Positions 26,786 through 35,196 of a stretch of 64,000 bases of DNA are shown piece by piece. The notes under the pieces are model-generated. The model ran no database searches and was not told the DNA's origin. It saw only the letters and a list, made by a program, of their open reading frames with translations. Source of the stretch: Streptomyces justiciae (GTDB lineage Bacteria > Actinomycetota > Actinomycetes > Streptomycetales > Streptomycetaceae); assembly GCF_015163075.1 (NCBI RefSeq), contig NZ_JADDXU010000006.1:310001-374000 (forward strand), given 5' to 3'. The position numbers and the translations under genes are program-made. The stretch's first letter is position 1. Every line of letters begins with the position of its first letter.

Positions 26786-28206
26786 CTCTCCCCATCGAGG
26801 AGACTGCCCACCCCGAGCTCGAGGGCCTGGGTAAGTACGAATACGGCTGGGCGGACTCCGACGAGGCCGGTGCCTCTGCCAAGCGTGGCCTGAGCGAGGA
26901 CGTCGTCCGCGACATCTCCGCGAAGAAGTCCGAGCCGGAGTGGATGACCAAGCTCCGCCTCAAGGGCCTGCGCCTGTTCGACAAGAAGCCCATGCCGAGC
27001 TGGGGCTCGGACCTGTCGGGCATCGACTTCGACAACATCAAGTACTTCGTGCGGTCCACGGAGAAGCAGGCGGAGTCCTGGGAGGACCTGCCCGAGGACA
27101 TCAAGAACACGTACGACAAGCTCGGCATCCCCGAGGCGGAGAAGCAGCGCCTCGTCGCCGGTGTCGCGGCCCAGTACGAGTCCGAGGTCGTCTACCACCA
27201 GATCCGTGAGGACCTGGAGGAGCAGGGCGTCATCTTCCTCGACACCGACACCGCCCTGAAGGAGCATCCGGAGCTCTTCAAGGAGTACTTCGGCACCGTC
27301 ATCCCGGTCGGCGACAACAAGTTCGCGTCGCTGAACACCGCGGTGTGGTCGGGCGGCTCCTTCATCTACGTCCCGCCGGGCGTCCACGTGGAGATCCCGC
27401 TCCAGGCCTACTTCCGCATCAACACGGAGAACATGGGCCAGTTCGAGCGGACCCTGATCATCGTCGACGAGGGTGCCTACGTGCACTACGTCGAGGGTTG
27501 TACGGCCCCGATCTACAAGTCGGACTCGCTGCACTCCGCGGTCGTCGAGATCATCGTCAAGAAGAACGCCCGCTGCCGCTACACGACCATCCAGAACTGG
27601 TCGAACAACGTCTACAACCTGGTCACCAAGCGCGCCGTGGCGTACGAGGGCGCGACCATGGAGTGGATCGACGGCAACATCGGCTCCAAGGTGACGATGA
27701 AGTACCCGGCCGTCTACCTGATGGGCGAGCACGCCAAGGGCGAGACCCTCTCCATCGCCTTCGCGGGCGAGGGCCAGCACCAGGACGCCGGCTCCAAGAT
27801 GGTCCACATGGCGCCGAACACCTCCTCCAACATCGTCTCCAAGTCGGTGGCGCGCGGTGGCGGTCGTACGTCCTACCGCGGTCTCGTCGAGATCGGCGAG
27901 GGCGCCCACGGCTCCAAGTCCAACGTGCTGTGCGACGCGCTGCTCGTCGACACCATCTCCCGCTCCGACACGTACCCCTACGTGGACGTCCGCGAGGACG
28001 ACGTGTCCATGGGCCACGAGGCGACCGTCTCCAAGGTCTCCGAGGACCAGCTCTTCTACCTGATGAGCCGCGGTCTCTCCGAGTTCGAGGCGATGGCCAT
28101 GATCGTGCGCGGCTTCGTCGAGCCCATCGCGAAGGAGCTGCCCATGGAGTACGCCCTTGAGCTCAACCGGCTGATCGAGCTCCAGATGGAGGGTGCGGTC
28201 GGTTAA
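26782..28206 (+). CDS. sufB: Fe-S cluster scaffold subunit SufB
   Basis: This 474-residue protein is the main scaffold of the SufBCD complex on which clusters are built. Conserved segments include KYEYGWADSD, PEWMTKLRLKGL, the VEGCTAPIY cysteine, KKNARCRYTTIQNWSNNVYN, and the C-terminal YLMSRGLSEFEAMAMIVRGF. No intein interrupts it, unlike SufB in many mycobacteria. ATG 26782 overlaps the sufR stop, so regulator and scaffold are coupled. Confidence 0.97.
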   Translation: MTLPIEETAHPELEGLGKYEYGWADSDEAGASAKRGLSEDVVRDISAKKSEPEWMTKLRLKGLRLFDKKPMPSWGSDLSGIDFDNIKYFVRSTEKQAESWEDLPEDIKNTYDKLGIPEAEKQRLVAGVAAQYESEVVYHQIREDLEEQGVIFLDTDTALKEHPELFKEYFGTVIPVGDNKFASLNTAVWSGGSFIYVPPGVHVEIPLQAYFRINTENMGQFERTLIIVDEGAYVHYVEGCTAPIYKSDSLHSAVVEIIVKKNARCRYTTIQNWSNNVYNLVTKRAVAYEGATMEWIDGNIGSKVTMKYPAVYLMGEHAKGETLSIAFAGEGQHQDAGSKMVHMAPNTSSNIVSKSVARGGGRTSYRGLVEIGEGAHGSKSNVLCDALLVDTISRSDTYPYVDVREDDVSMGHEATVSKVSEDQLFYLMSRGLSEFEAMAMIVRGFVEPIAKELPMEYALELNRLIELQMEGAVG

Positions 28207-28268
28207 TCACCGACCCGCGTCCCCGTCGTAAGTCTTATAAGCGTCAGGAAGAGAGCAAACCGACAGCC

Positions 28269-29486
28269 ATGGCTGAGGCTCAGAACTCCCCCACCCTCAA
28301 CTCCGGTCGGGCGGGGGGACCCCCACCGCTGGGGTCCACCACCGCCGGCTCGATCGCGGTGGCCGCCGAGTCGACCGTCGCCACGCGCATGAGCGCGCCC
28401 CCGTCCTTCGACGTGGCGGACTTCCCGGTCCCGCACGGCCGCGAGGAGGAGTGGCGGTTCACCCCGCTGGAGCGCCTGCGCGGGCTGCACGACGGCACCG
28501 CCGTCGCGACCGGCGAGGGCGTGAAGGTCGAGGTGCAGGCCCCCGAGGGCGTCACCGTCGAGACCGTCGGTCGCGACGACGCGCGCCTCGGCAAGGCGGG
28601 CACCCCGGTGGACCGCATCGCCGCCCAGGCGTACTCGGCGTTCGAGAAGGCCGGCGTGGTCACCGTCCCCAAGGAGACGGTCCTCACCGAGCCGATCCGT
28701 ATCGCCGTGCACGGCGAGGGCGGGGTCCGCTTCGGCCACCAGGTCATCGAGCTGGGCGCCTTCGCCGAGGCCGTCGTCGTCATCGACCACACCGGCGACG
28801 CCGTCCTCGCGGCCAACGTCGACTACGTGCTCGGCGACGGCGCCAAGCTGACCGTCGTCTCCGTCCAGGACTGGGACGACAAGGCCGTGCACGTGGCGCA
28901 GCACAACGCGCTCATCGGCCGGGACGCCTCCTTCAAGTCCGTGGTCGTCACCTTCGGCGGCGACCTCGTACGCCTCCACCCGCGCGTGTCCTACGCCGGC
29001 ACCGGTGGCGAGGCCGAGCTGTTCGGTCTGTACTTCACCGACGCCGGTCAGCACCAGGAGCACCGCCTCCTGGTCGACCACAACACCCCGCACTGCAAGT
29101 CCAACGTCGTCTACAAGGGCGCGCTCCAGGGCGACGACGCGCACGCCGTGTGGATCGGTGACGTCCTCATCGAGGCCAAGGCCGAGGGCACGGACACGTA
29201 CGAGATGAACCGGAACCTCGTCCTCACGGACGGCGCCCGGGTCGACTCGGTGCCGAACCTGGAGATCGAGACCGGCGAGATCGTCGGCGCCGGGCACGCC
29301 TCCGCGACCGGCCGCTTCGACGACGAGCAGCTCTTCTACCTGATGGCCCGCGGCATCCCCGCCGACGAGGCCCGTCGCCTGGTGGTCCGCGGCTTCTTCG
29401 CCGAGCTGGTCCAGCAGATCGGCGTCGAGGACATCGAGGCGCGCCTGCTCGAGAAGATCGAGGCCGAGCTGGAGGCCACGGTCTGA
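28269..29486 (+). CDS. sufD: Fe-S cluster assembly protein SufD
   Basis: This 405-residue partner of SufB shares its beta-helical core and C-terminal motif FYLMARGIPADEARRLVVRGF. The conserved N-terminal region begins SAPPSFDVADFPVPHGREEE. Residues 7-22 are a low-complexity stretch (SPTLNSGRAGGPPPLG) coded by a G/C-rich hairpin at 28317-28337 and may be an in-frame insertion. ATG 28269 is 62 nt after sufB. It overlaps the Rieske gene by one base (TGATG). Confidence 0.94.
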   Translation: MAEAQNSPTLNSGRAGGPPPLGSTTAGSIAVAAESTVATRMSAPPSFDVADFPVPHGREEEWRFTPLERLRGLHDGTAVATGEGVKVEVQAPEGVTVETVGRDDARLGKAGTPVDRIAAQAYSAFEKAGVVTVPKETVLTEPIRIAVHGEGGVRFGHQVIELGAFAEAVVVIDHTGDAVLAANVDYVLGDGAKLTVVSVQDWDDKAVHVAQHNALIGRDASFKSVVVTFGGDLVRLHPRVSYAGTGGEAELFGLYFTDAGQHQEHRLLVDHNTPHCKSNVVYKGALQGDDAHAVWIGDVLIEAKAEGTDTYEMNRNLVLTDGARVDSVPNLEIETGEIVGAGHASATGRFDDEQLFYLMARGIPADEARRLVVRGFFAELVQQIGVEDIEARLLEKIEAELEATV

Positions 29487-29803
29487 TGGCCTACGTACGC
29501 GCCTGTGGGCTGAGCGAGCTGGAGGAGGACACCCCGAAGCGGGTGGAACTCGACGGCACGCCGGTCTCGGTCGTGCAGACCGAGGGCGAGGTGTTCGCGA
29601 TCCACGACATCTGCTCCCACGCGAACGTCTCCCTCTCCGAGGGCGAGGTGGAGGACTGCCAGATCGAGTGCTGGCTGCACGGCTCCAGTTTCGACCTCCG
29701 CACCGGCAAGCCGTCCGGCCTTCCCGCGACGCGCCCCGTCCCCGTATACCCCGTAAAGATCGAAGGGGACGACGTGCTCGTCTCCCTCACCCAGGAGTCC
29801 TGA
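29486..29803 (+). CDS. Rieske [2Fe-2S] ferredoxin-like protein of the suf operon
   Basis: This 105-residue protein has the two Rieske ligand motifs, CSHANVSL (C-x-H) and CWLHGSSF (C-x2-H), in a non-haem dioxygenase-type ferredoxin fold. It has no signal peptide. Its conserved place between sufD and sufC suggests electron supply to cluster assembly or storage, though a defined role is not known to me. Start ATG 29486 overlaps the sufD stop; sufC follows after 7 nt. Confidence 0.93.
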   Translation: MAYVRACGLSELEEDTPKRVELDGTPVSVVQTEGEVFAIHDICSHANVSLSEGEVEDCQIECWLHGSSFDLRTGKPSGLPATRPVPVYPVKIEGDDVLVSLTQES

Positions 29804-29810
29804 GGCACCC

Positions 29811-30575
29811 ATGGCAACGCTTGAAATCCGAGACCTGCACGTCACCGTCGAGGCCGACAACGCCACGAAGGAGATCCTCAAGGGCGTCGACCTGACCGTG
29901 AAGCAGGGCGAGACGCACGCCATCATGGGCCCCAACGGCTCCGGCAAGTCGACCCTCGCCTACTCCCTCGCGGGTCACCCGAAGTACACGATCACCGGCG
30001 GCACCGTGACGCTGGACGGCGAGGACGTCCTGGAGATGTCCGTCGACGAGCGCGCCCGCGCGGGCCTGTTCCTGGCGATGCAGTACCCGGTCGAGGTCCC
30101 GGGTGTCTCCGTCTCCAACTTCCTGCGCACCTCCGCCACCGCCATCCGCGGCGAGGCCCCCAAGCTGCGCACCTGGGTGAAGGAGGTCAAGGAGGCCATG
30201 GAGCGCCTCAACATGGACCCGTCCTTCGCCGAGCGCAACGTCAACGAGGGCTTCTCCGGCGGTGAGAAGAAGCGCCACGAGATCCTCCAGCTGGAGCTGC
30301 TCAAGCCGAAGGTCGCGATCCTCGACGAGACGGACTCCGGTCTGGACGTCGACGCCCTCCGCATCGTCTCCGAGGGCGTCAACCGCGTCCGCGAGACCGG
30401 CGAGGTCGGCACCCTGCTGATCACGCACTACACGCGCATCCTGCGCTACATCAAGCCCGACTTCGTCCACGTCTTCTCCGGCGGCCGGATCGTCGAGTCC
30501 GGCGGCGCCGAGCTCGCCGACAAGCTGGAGAACGAGGGCTACGAGGCATACACGAAGGGTGGCGTATCCGCGTGA
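29811..30575 (+). CDS. sufC: Fe-S assembly ATPase SufC
   Basis: This 254-residue ABC-type ATPase drives conformational change in SufBCD. It has Walker A GPNGSGKST, the FSGGEKKR signature, and Walker B with VAILDETDSGLDVDAL, all typical of SufC rather than of membrane transporters. ATG 29811. Its stop overlaps the sufS start by 4 nt. Confidence 0.96.
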   Translation: MATLEIRDLHVTVEADNATKEILKGVDLTVKQGETHAIMGPNGSGKSTLAYSLAGHPKYTITGGTVTLDGEDVLEMSVDERARAGLFLAMQYPVEVPGVSVSNFLRTSATAIRGEAPKLRTWVKEVKEAMERLNMDPSFAERNVNEGFSGGEKKRHEILQLELLKPKVAILDETDSGLDVDALRIVSEGVNRVRETGEVGTLLITHYTRILRYIKPDFVHVFSGGRIVESGGAELADKLENEGYEAYTKGGVSA

Positions 30576-31828
30576 CACAGCTGCCGGGCCTCCTCGACGT
30601 CGAGGCGATCCGCAAGGACTTCCCCATCCTGGACCGCCAGGTCCACGACGGGCAGAAGCTCGTGTACCTGGACAACGCGGCGACGTCGCAGAAGCCGCGC
30701 CAGGTACTGGACGCCCTGAGCGAGTACTACGAGCGCTACAACGCCAACGTCCACCGCGGTGTGCATGTGCTCGCCGAGGAGGCCACGGCGCTGTACGAGG
30801 GCGCGCGTGACAAGGTCGCCGCGTTCATCAACGCGCCCTCGCGCGACGAGGTGATCTTCACCAAGAACGCCTCCGAGTCGCTCAACCTCGTGGCGAACAT
30901 GCTGGGCTGGGCGGACGAGCCCTACCGCGTGGACTCCGAGACCGAGATCGTCATCACGGAGATGGAGCACCACTCCAACATCGTGCCGTGGCAGCTGCTC
31001 GCGCAGCGCACGGGCGCGAAGCTGAAGTGGTTCGGCCTCACCGACGACGGCCGCCTCGACCTGTCCAACATCGAAGAGATCATCACGGAGAAGACGAAGA
31101 TCGTCTCCTTCGTGCTGGTGTCGAACATCCTGGGCACGGTCAACCCGGTCGAGACGATAATCCGCCGCGCTCAGGAGGTCGGTGCGCTCGTCTGCATCGA
31201 CGCCTCCCAGGCTGCCCCGCACATGCCGCTGGACGTGCAGGCGCTCCAGGCCGACTTCGTGGCCTTCACCGGCCACAAGATGTGCGGTCCGACGGGCATC
31301 GGCGTGCTCTGGGGCCGCCAGGAGCTCCTGGAGGACCTGCCTCCGTTCCTCGGCGGCGGCGAGATGATCGAGACGGTGTCGATGCACTCGTCGACGTACG
31401 CTCCCGCACCGCACAAGTTCGAGGCGGGTACCCCGCCGATCGCGCAGGCGGTCGGGCTCGGCGCGGCGATCGACTACCTCAACTCCATCGGCATGGACAA
31501 GATCCTCGCCCATGAGCACGCGCTGACCGAGTACGCGGTGCGCAAGCTCAACGAGGTCCCGGACCTGCGGATCATCGGCCCGACCACGGCCGAGGACCGG
31601 GGCGCGGCGATCTCCTTCACCCTCGGTGACATCCACCCGCACGACGTGGGCCAGGTGCTGGACGAGCAGGGCATCGCGGTCCGCGTGGGTCACCACTGCG
31701 CCCGTCCGGTCTGCCTCCGGTACGGAATTCCTGCGACCACGCGAGCGTCGTTCTATCTGTACTCCACGCCTGCCGAGATCGACGCACTCGTCGAGGGGCT
31801 GGAGCACGTACGGAACTTCTTCGGCTGA
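30572..31828 (+). CDS. sufS: Cysteine desulfurase SufS
   Basis: This 418-residue PLP enzyme removes sulfur from cysteine to form a persulfide. The PLP lysine is K236 in FTGHKMCGPTG and the persulfide cysteine is C376 in VGHHCARPV; EMEHHSNIVPW is the substrate-binding segment. GTG 30572 overlaps sufC by 4 nt. sufU, its zinc-dependent sulfur acceptor, follows after 9 nt. Confidence 0.96.
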   Translation: MTQLPGLLDVEAIRKDFPILDRQVHDGQKLVYLDNAATSQKPRQVLDALSEYYERYNANVHRGVHVLAEEATALYEGARDKVAAFINAPSRDEVIFTKNASESLNLVANMLGWADEPYRVDSETEIVITEMEHHSNIVPWQLLAQRTGAKLKWFGLTDDGRLDLSNIEEIITEKTKIVSFVLVSNILGTVNPVETIIRRAQEVGALVCIDASQAAPHMPLDVQALQADFVAFTGHKMCGPTGIGVLWGRQELLEDLPPFLGGGEMIETVSMHSSTYAPAPHKFEAGTPPIAQAVGLGAAIDYLNSIGMDKILAHEHALTEYAVRKLNEVPDLRIIGPTTAEDRGAAISFTLGDIHPHDVGQVLDEQGIAVRVGHHCARPVCLRYGIPATTRASFYLYSTPAEIDALVEGLEHVRNFFG

Positions 31829-31837
31829 GAGGCTGTC

Positions 31838-32305
31838 GTGAAGCTGGATTCGATGTACCAGGAAGTCATCCTGGACCACTACAAGAACCCGCACGGGCGT
31901 GGTCTCCGGGACGGCGACGCCGAGGTGCACCACGTGAACCCGACGTGCGGCGACGAGATCACCCTGCGCGTGAAGTACGACGGCACGAAGATCGAGGACG
32001 TGTCGTACGAGGGCCAGGGCTGCTCCATCAGCCAGGCGAGCGCGTCCGTGCTCAATGAACTCCTGGTCGGCAAGGACCTGTCCGACGCGCAGAAGATCCA
32101 GGAGACCTTCCTGGAGCTGATGCAGTCCAAGGGCAGGATCGAGCCCGACGACGCGATGGAGGAGGTGCTGGAGGACGCGGTCGCGTTCGCCGGTGTCTCC
32201 AAGTACCCGGCCCGGGTCAAGTGCGCCCTCCTCAGCTGGATGGCGTGGAAGGACGCGACGGCCCAGGCCCTGGGCGGAGCCGACGCCGAAAGGAAGACGG
32301 CATGA
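31838..32305 (+). CDS. sufU: Sulfur-transfer protein SufU
   Basis: This 155-residue IscU-like protein has the three conserved cysteines in NPTCGDE, GQGCSIS and VKCALL. The roughly 18-residue insertion typical of SufU lies between the second and third. It accepts persulfide sulfur from SufS through a zinc-bound site. GTG 31838. It overlaps the next gene by 4 nt. Confidence 0.94.
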   Translation: MKLDSMYQEVILDHYKNPHGRGLRDGDAEVHHVNPTCGDEITLRVKYDGTKIEDVSYEGQGCSISQASASVLNELLVGKDLSDAQKIQETFLELMQSKGRIEPDDAMEEVLEDAVAFAGVSKYPARVKCALLSWMAWKDATAQALGGADAERKTA

Positions 32306-32634
32306 GCGAGACGCTTGAGATGAAGCCGGCCTCGGAGGAGGAGATCCGCGAGGCGCTGTACGACGTCGTCGACCCCGAACTGGGCATCGACGTCGTCAAC
32401 CTGGGCCTGATCTACGGCATCCACATCGACGACGCCAACATCGCGACGATCGACATGACCCTGACCTCGGCGGCCTGCCCGCTGACGGACGTCATCGAGG
32501 ACCAGGCCAAGTCCGCCACGGACGGCCTCGTCAACGAACTCCGCATCAACTGGGTCTGGATGCCGCCGTGGGGCCCGGACAAGATCACGGACGACGGGCG
32601 CGAGCAGCTTCGGGCGCTTGGGTTCAACGTCTGA
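32302..32634 (+). CDS. sufT: MIP18/DUF59-family Fe-S maturation protein
   Basis: This 110-residue protein shows the DUF59 pattern: EEIREALYDVVDPELGIDVV, NLGLIYGI, and MTLTSAACPLTDVIEDQ with its conserved cysteine. In firmicutes and mycobacteria this protein (SufT) aids Fe-S protein maturation. ATG 32302 overlaps the sufU stop (ATGA). It closes the suf operon and a strong hairpin follows. Confidence 0.92.
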   Translation: MSETLEMKPASEEEIREALYDVVDPELGIDVVNLGLIYGIHIDDANIATIDMTLTSAACPLTDVIEDQAKSATDGLVNELRINWVWMPPWGPDKITDDGREQLRALGFNV

Positions 32635-32675
32635 GTCTCGACCGCGGGCGTGCCTCGGCCGCCTGTGCGGTTCTG

Positions 32676-32712
32676 TTTGTGGCCTTCCGGCATGACGCCG
32701 GGAGGCCACAAA
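32676..32712 (+). terminator. Terminator of the suf operon
   Basis: Arms 32676-32691 and 32697-32712 pair at 15 of 16 positions (TTTGTGGCCT at the base, CCGGC at the tip) around a 5-nt loop, 41 nt after the last suf gene. The A/T base pairs at the foot give a T run on either strand. Confidence 0.8.
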
Positions 32713-32817
32713 TGCGTTCACGGCGGGTTCGGTCGGGGGCGGGGCGCAATACCCTCGTGAGGAGAGCCAGGCCCTCACGGGCCGCGTGGGGGAACGGCCG
32801 GTCGTCGGGGGACGTCC

Positions 32818-33207
32818 ATGGACGCAGGGTTGCTGTTGGTTCTGGGGGCCGCGGGTGGCTCGCTGCGCGCTCTGGTGGACGTCTACAACCAGACGATGGC
32901 CTGGCAGGAGGCGCGGCGGGAGTATCGCCGCGCGGCGGACGGTGAAGGCGATGACCCGCCGCCGCGGTTCGGAGACTACTTCGATCCGATCCCGGATGCG
33001 GTCGCCGCTCTGGTCCACATGGGGATGGGTGCGGCCTGCGCCGTGCTGTTCGGTCTGTCCGGGCAGATCAGCGGGGTGTATGCCGCGCTCGTGGTCGGTG
33101 TCTCGGCACCGGCACTGCTGACGCAGCTGGGCCGGGTACAGACGGTGGGCGAGGCGGTGACGGGCCCGCCCGTGCCGCAGGGCACCGAGGTTCGGGTGGA
33201 GCCGTGA
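32818..33207 (+). CDS. Small membrane protein, function unknown
   Basis: This 129-residue protein has an N-terminal hydrophobic stretch (about 3-18), a charged middle (REYRRAADGEGDDPPPRFGDY) and two further hydrophobic helices (about 60-95). It overlaps the next gene by 4 nt, so the two are a pair. No family recognised; the glycine-lined helices (HMGMGAACAVLFGLSGQISG) suggest helix packing. ATG 32818. Confidence 0.6.
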   Translation: MDAGLLLVLGAAGGSLRALVDVYNQTMAWQEARREYRRAADGEGDDPPPRFGDYFDPIPDAVAALVHMGMGAACAVLFGLSGQISGVYAALVVGVSAPALLTQLGRVQTVGEAVTGPPVPQGTEVRVEP

Positions 33208-34151
33208 GCGGCGGGACGGGGCGCCGGGTGGCGGCGGCCGTGTTCGGGGTGAGTCGGGTACGAGGGGTGGCTCCCAGGCTGCCGGGCGTGCAGATGTGGC
33301 GCCAACTGTCCCTGGGGCGGCGAATATTGGCCTCCGTGCTGGGGTTGCGGCCGAGCGGAGTGGCGCGGGGCGGCCGGGGCGGGGGAGGGGGCGTCGCGGC
33401 CGGGACCGGAGCGGTGCCGGGCGTGCGGCGCCGGCCCAAGACGCGGCGGGATCGGACCTCCGTGGTGCGGGTGCAGGGGATCGTCCCGGTGCGGGGCGGC
33501 GCGGTGGGAGTGGCCCGCGTGCGGTGGGCGACATTGGTGTTGGTGGGCGGGGTGGTGATGGCCGGGCTTGCCGTGGCCGGTCTCCAGGACACGACGGGAC
33601 CGGCGCTCGGCGGGCCGGTGGTGAGTGTGACGCCTACGGGACCAGACGGCACGTACGACGTCGGAGCCCCGGCCACGCAGGACACCTATGACGAGTCGGC
33701 CCCGCCCACGGACGACGCCACGGACGAGGGCATGGACCCGCCCGCCCCGTACTGGCTGGAAGCGGTGGCACTGCCGTTGTCCCCCGACTCAACGTCCGTG
33801 TCCGGCGTGGCCTTCGACGAGAACGGTGCACGGATGACCACGACGGATCCCGACCTCCAAGCCGACGGCAGCGGCACGGCCACGACCATCGTGATCGCAA
33901 GCGGCGTCGCGGCGGAGACGTCCGCACGTCTGGATGATGACGCGGCCGTCGAACAGGCCCTCTGGGACTGCGAGTTGCCGCTGCTCGACGCACCTGAGGT
34001 CCCGGGCCTGCGAGTCGATGCCGTTGTCGGGCGCACCTACTGCTTCTCGACCATCGAAGGCGCCACGGCGGTGTTCTCCGTCGGTCCCGCCCGCCCGGAC
34101 TCCGTTCCCCTCATCGTCGCGGTGGACGGTGGGGAGAACAGCGAGTGGTGA
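33204..34151 (+). CDS. Single-span membrane-anchored protein, function unknown
   Basis: This 315-residue protein has a basic, Gly/Arg-rich N-terminal 105 residues. One transmembrane helix follows (about 107-125, LVLVGGVVMAGLAVAGL), then an acidic, Asp/Thr/Pro-rich linker and an extracytoplasmic C-terminal domain with two cysteines (WDCELPLL and TYCFSTIEG). GTG 33204 overlaps the previous gene by 4 nt. The end domain may bind something outside the membrane, but nothing identifies it. Confidence 0.6.
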   Translation: MSGGTGRRVAAAVFGVSRVRGVAPRLPGVQMWRQLSLGRRILASVLGLRPSGVARGGRGGGGGVAAGTGAVPGVRRRPKTRRDRTSVVRVQGIVPVRGGAVGVARVRWATLVLVGGVVMAGLAVAGLQDTTGPALGGPVVSVTPTGPDGTYDVGAPATQDTYDESAPPTDDATDEGMDPPAPYWLEAVALPLSPDSTSVSGVAFDENGARMTTTDPDLQADGSGTATTIVIASGVAAETSARLDDDAAVEQALWDCELPLLDAPEVPGLRVDAVVGRTYCFSTIEGATAVFSVGPARPDSVPLIVAVDGGENSEW

Positions 34152-34157
34152 CCTGGC

Positions 34158-34973
34158 TCAGGCCAACCCGGCCACCAGGCGGAACGCCGAGTCCTGGCGG
34201 TACAGGTCGTTGTACTGGTAGGGGTCCAGTTTTAGTTGGAAGTTCTGGTGGCGGAGGAAGCGGCCGGGGTAGTTGACCGATTCCAGCATGATCGCGCCGG
34301 GGACGGAGGAGGCGTGGGGGCAGAAGGTTGCGTCCTGGTGGAACAGGGGGGAGCCGTCGTTGCGGTTCGCGACCAGGATGAAGTTGCGGTGGCGGAGGTA
34401 CTGGCCGTCGGCGGTGGCGAAGGAGTAACAGGAGCTGTCGGACAGGCCCTTGACCAGTTTGAAGGTGGAGTCCTCGCGGGACTCCGAGCCGCCTACGGGG
34501 TCGAGTTTCACGTAGCCGCCGCTCACGTGCCAGTAGCGGTCGGGGTAGTTGACCGAGCGGACGGAGCGCCAGGTGGTCGTCGGCCTCGGGGCCGATGAAC
34601 TCGGGTGCGAGGACGGGGGCTTGGTCGTGGGGTGCGCGGCCGGGGACGGGGAGGCGGAGCCCTGTTGGCGCGGGGTCGAGGTCGTGGCCTCGTCGGTGGT
34701 GAGGCCGCTCTTCCCCTTCGGTGGCGTCACCTCCGGCTGGGACGGCGTGCCGAACGAGATCAGGCCGGGCAGCGTCCCGGTGCCCGAGGGCGACGGCTGT
34801 GACAGGGTCTCAGGTCCCTTGTCCGTCCAGGCTATCGCCGTCACGCAGGCGACGATCGTGGCCACCGCCAGCGCGCCCGCGAGATAGAGACGCCGGGTCC
34901 CGGGCGGCCGGGACGTGTCGGGGGCCCACCCGTTCTCCCAGGGCTGGGGAGGACGGGACTGGTTTTCTGGCAT
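34158..34973 (-). CDS. AbfB-domain (arabinofuranose-binding-like) membrane-anchored protein
   Basis: This 271-residue protein has an N-terminal cytoplasmic segment, one membrane helix (LYLAGALAVATIVACVTAI) and a Ser/Thr/Pro linker. A C-terminal beta-trefoil of the AbfB type follows, with repeats RSVNYPDRYWHVSGGYVKL, QYLRHRNFILVA and ESVNYPGRFLRHQNFQL. AbfB domains bind arabinose-containing polysaccharides. No catalytic domain is attached, so it may be a surface lectin. ATG 34973 has GGAGGAA 10 nt upstream. Confidence 0.82.
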   Translation of the reverse strand: MPENQSRPPQPWENGWAPDTSRPPGTRRLYLAGALAVATIVACVTAIAWTDKGPETLSQPSPSGTGTLPGLISFGTPSQPEVTPPKGKSGLTTDEATTSTPRQQGSASPSPAAHPTTKPPSSHPSSSAPRPTTTWRSVRSVNYPDRYWHVSGGYVKLDPVGGSESREDSTFKLVKGLSDSSCYSFATADGQYLRHRNFILVANRNDGSPLFHQDATFCPHASSVPGAIMLESVNYPGRFLRHQNFQLKLDPYQYNDLYRQDSAFRLVAGLA

Positions 34974-35055
34974 GCGCGGTTCCTCCGGCGGAGCCCATGG
35001 CAAGGCCGCGGCTGTGATGGGGGGTATGTGAATGGTGAAGCAAACGGCACAGTAG

Positions 35056-35100
35056 TGGAACCGCTTCCTTCGCAGCAGCCCTTTCAGCGAGCGGTTTCCA
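35056..35100. other. Stem-loop upstream of the sulfotransferase gene
   Basis: Arms 35056-35065 and 35090-35100 pair over 10 bp with one bulged A around a 24-nt loop. It lies between divergent genes, 97 nt before the sulfotransferase start, and could be an operator or leader structure. Confidence 0.35.
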
Positions 35101-35196
35101 TATCGTTCTCCACGGATCGTTCACATCGCCTTCGCGGCCGCTTCCACATCCCTTTCTCAGCGCCCTCCCAGGCCCGCCTCATCCCCGCTCGGCAGC

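Noticed and set aside
26782..28206. Intein in SufB
   Set aside because: The reading frame is 474 residues with continuous family motifs; no splicing blocks are present.
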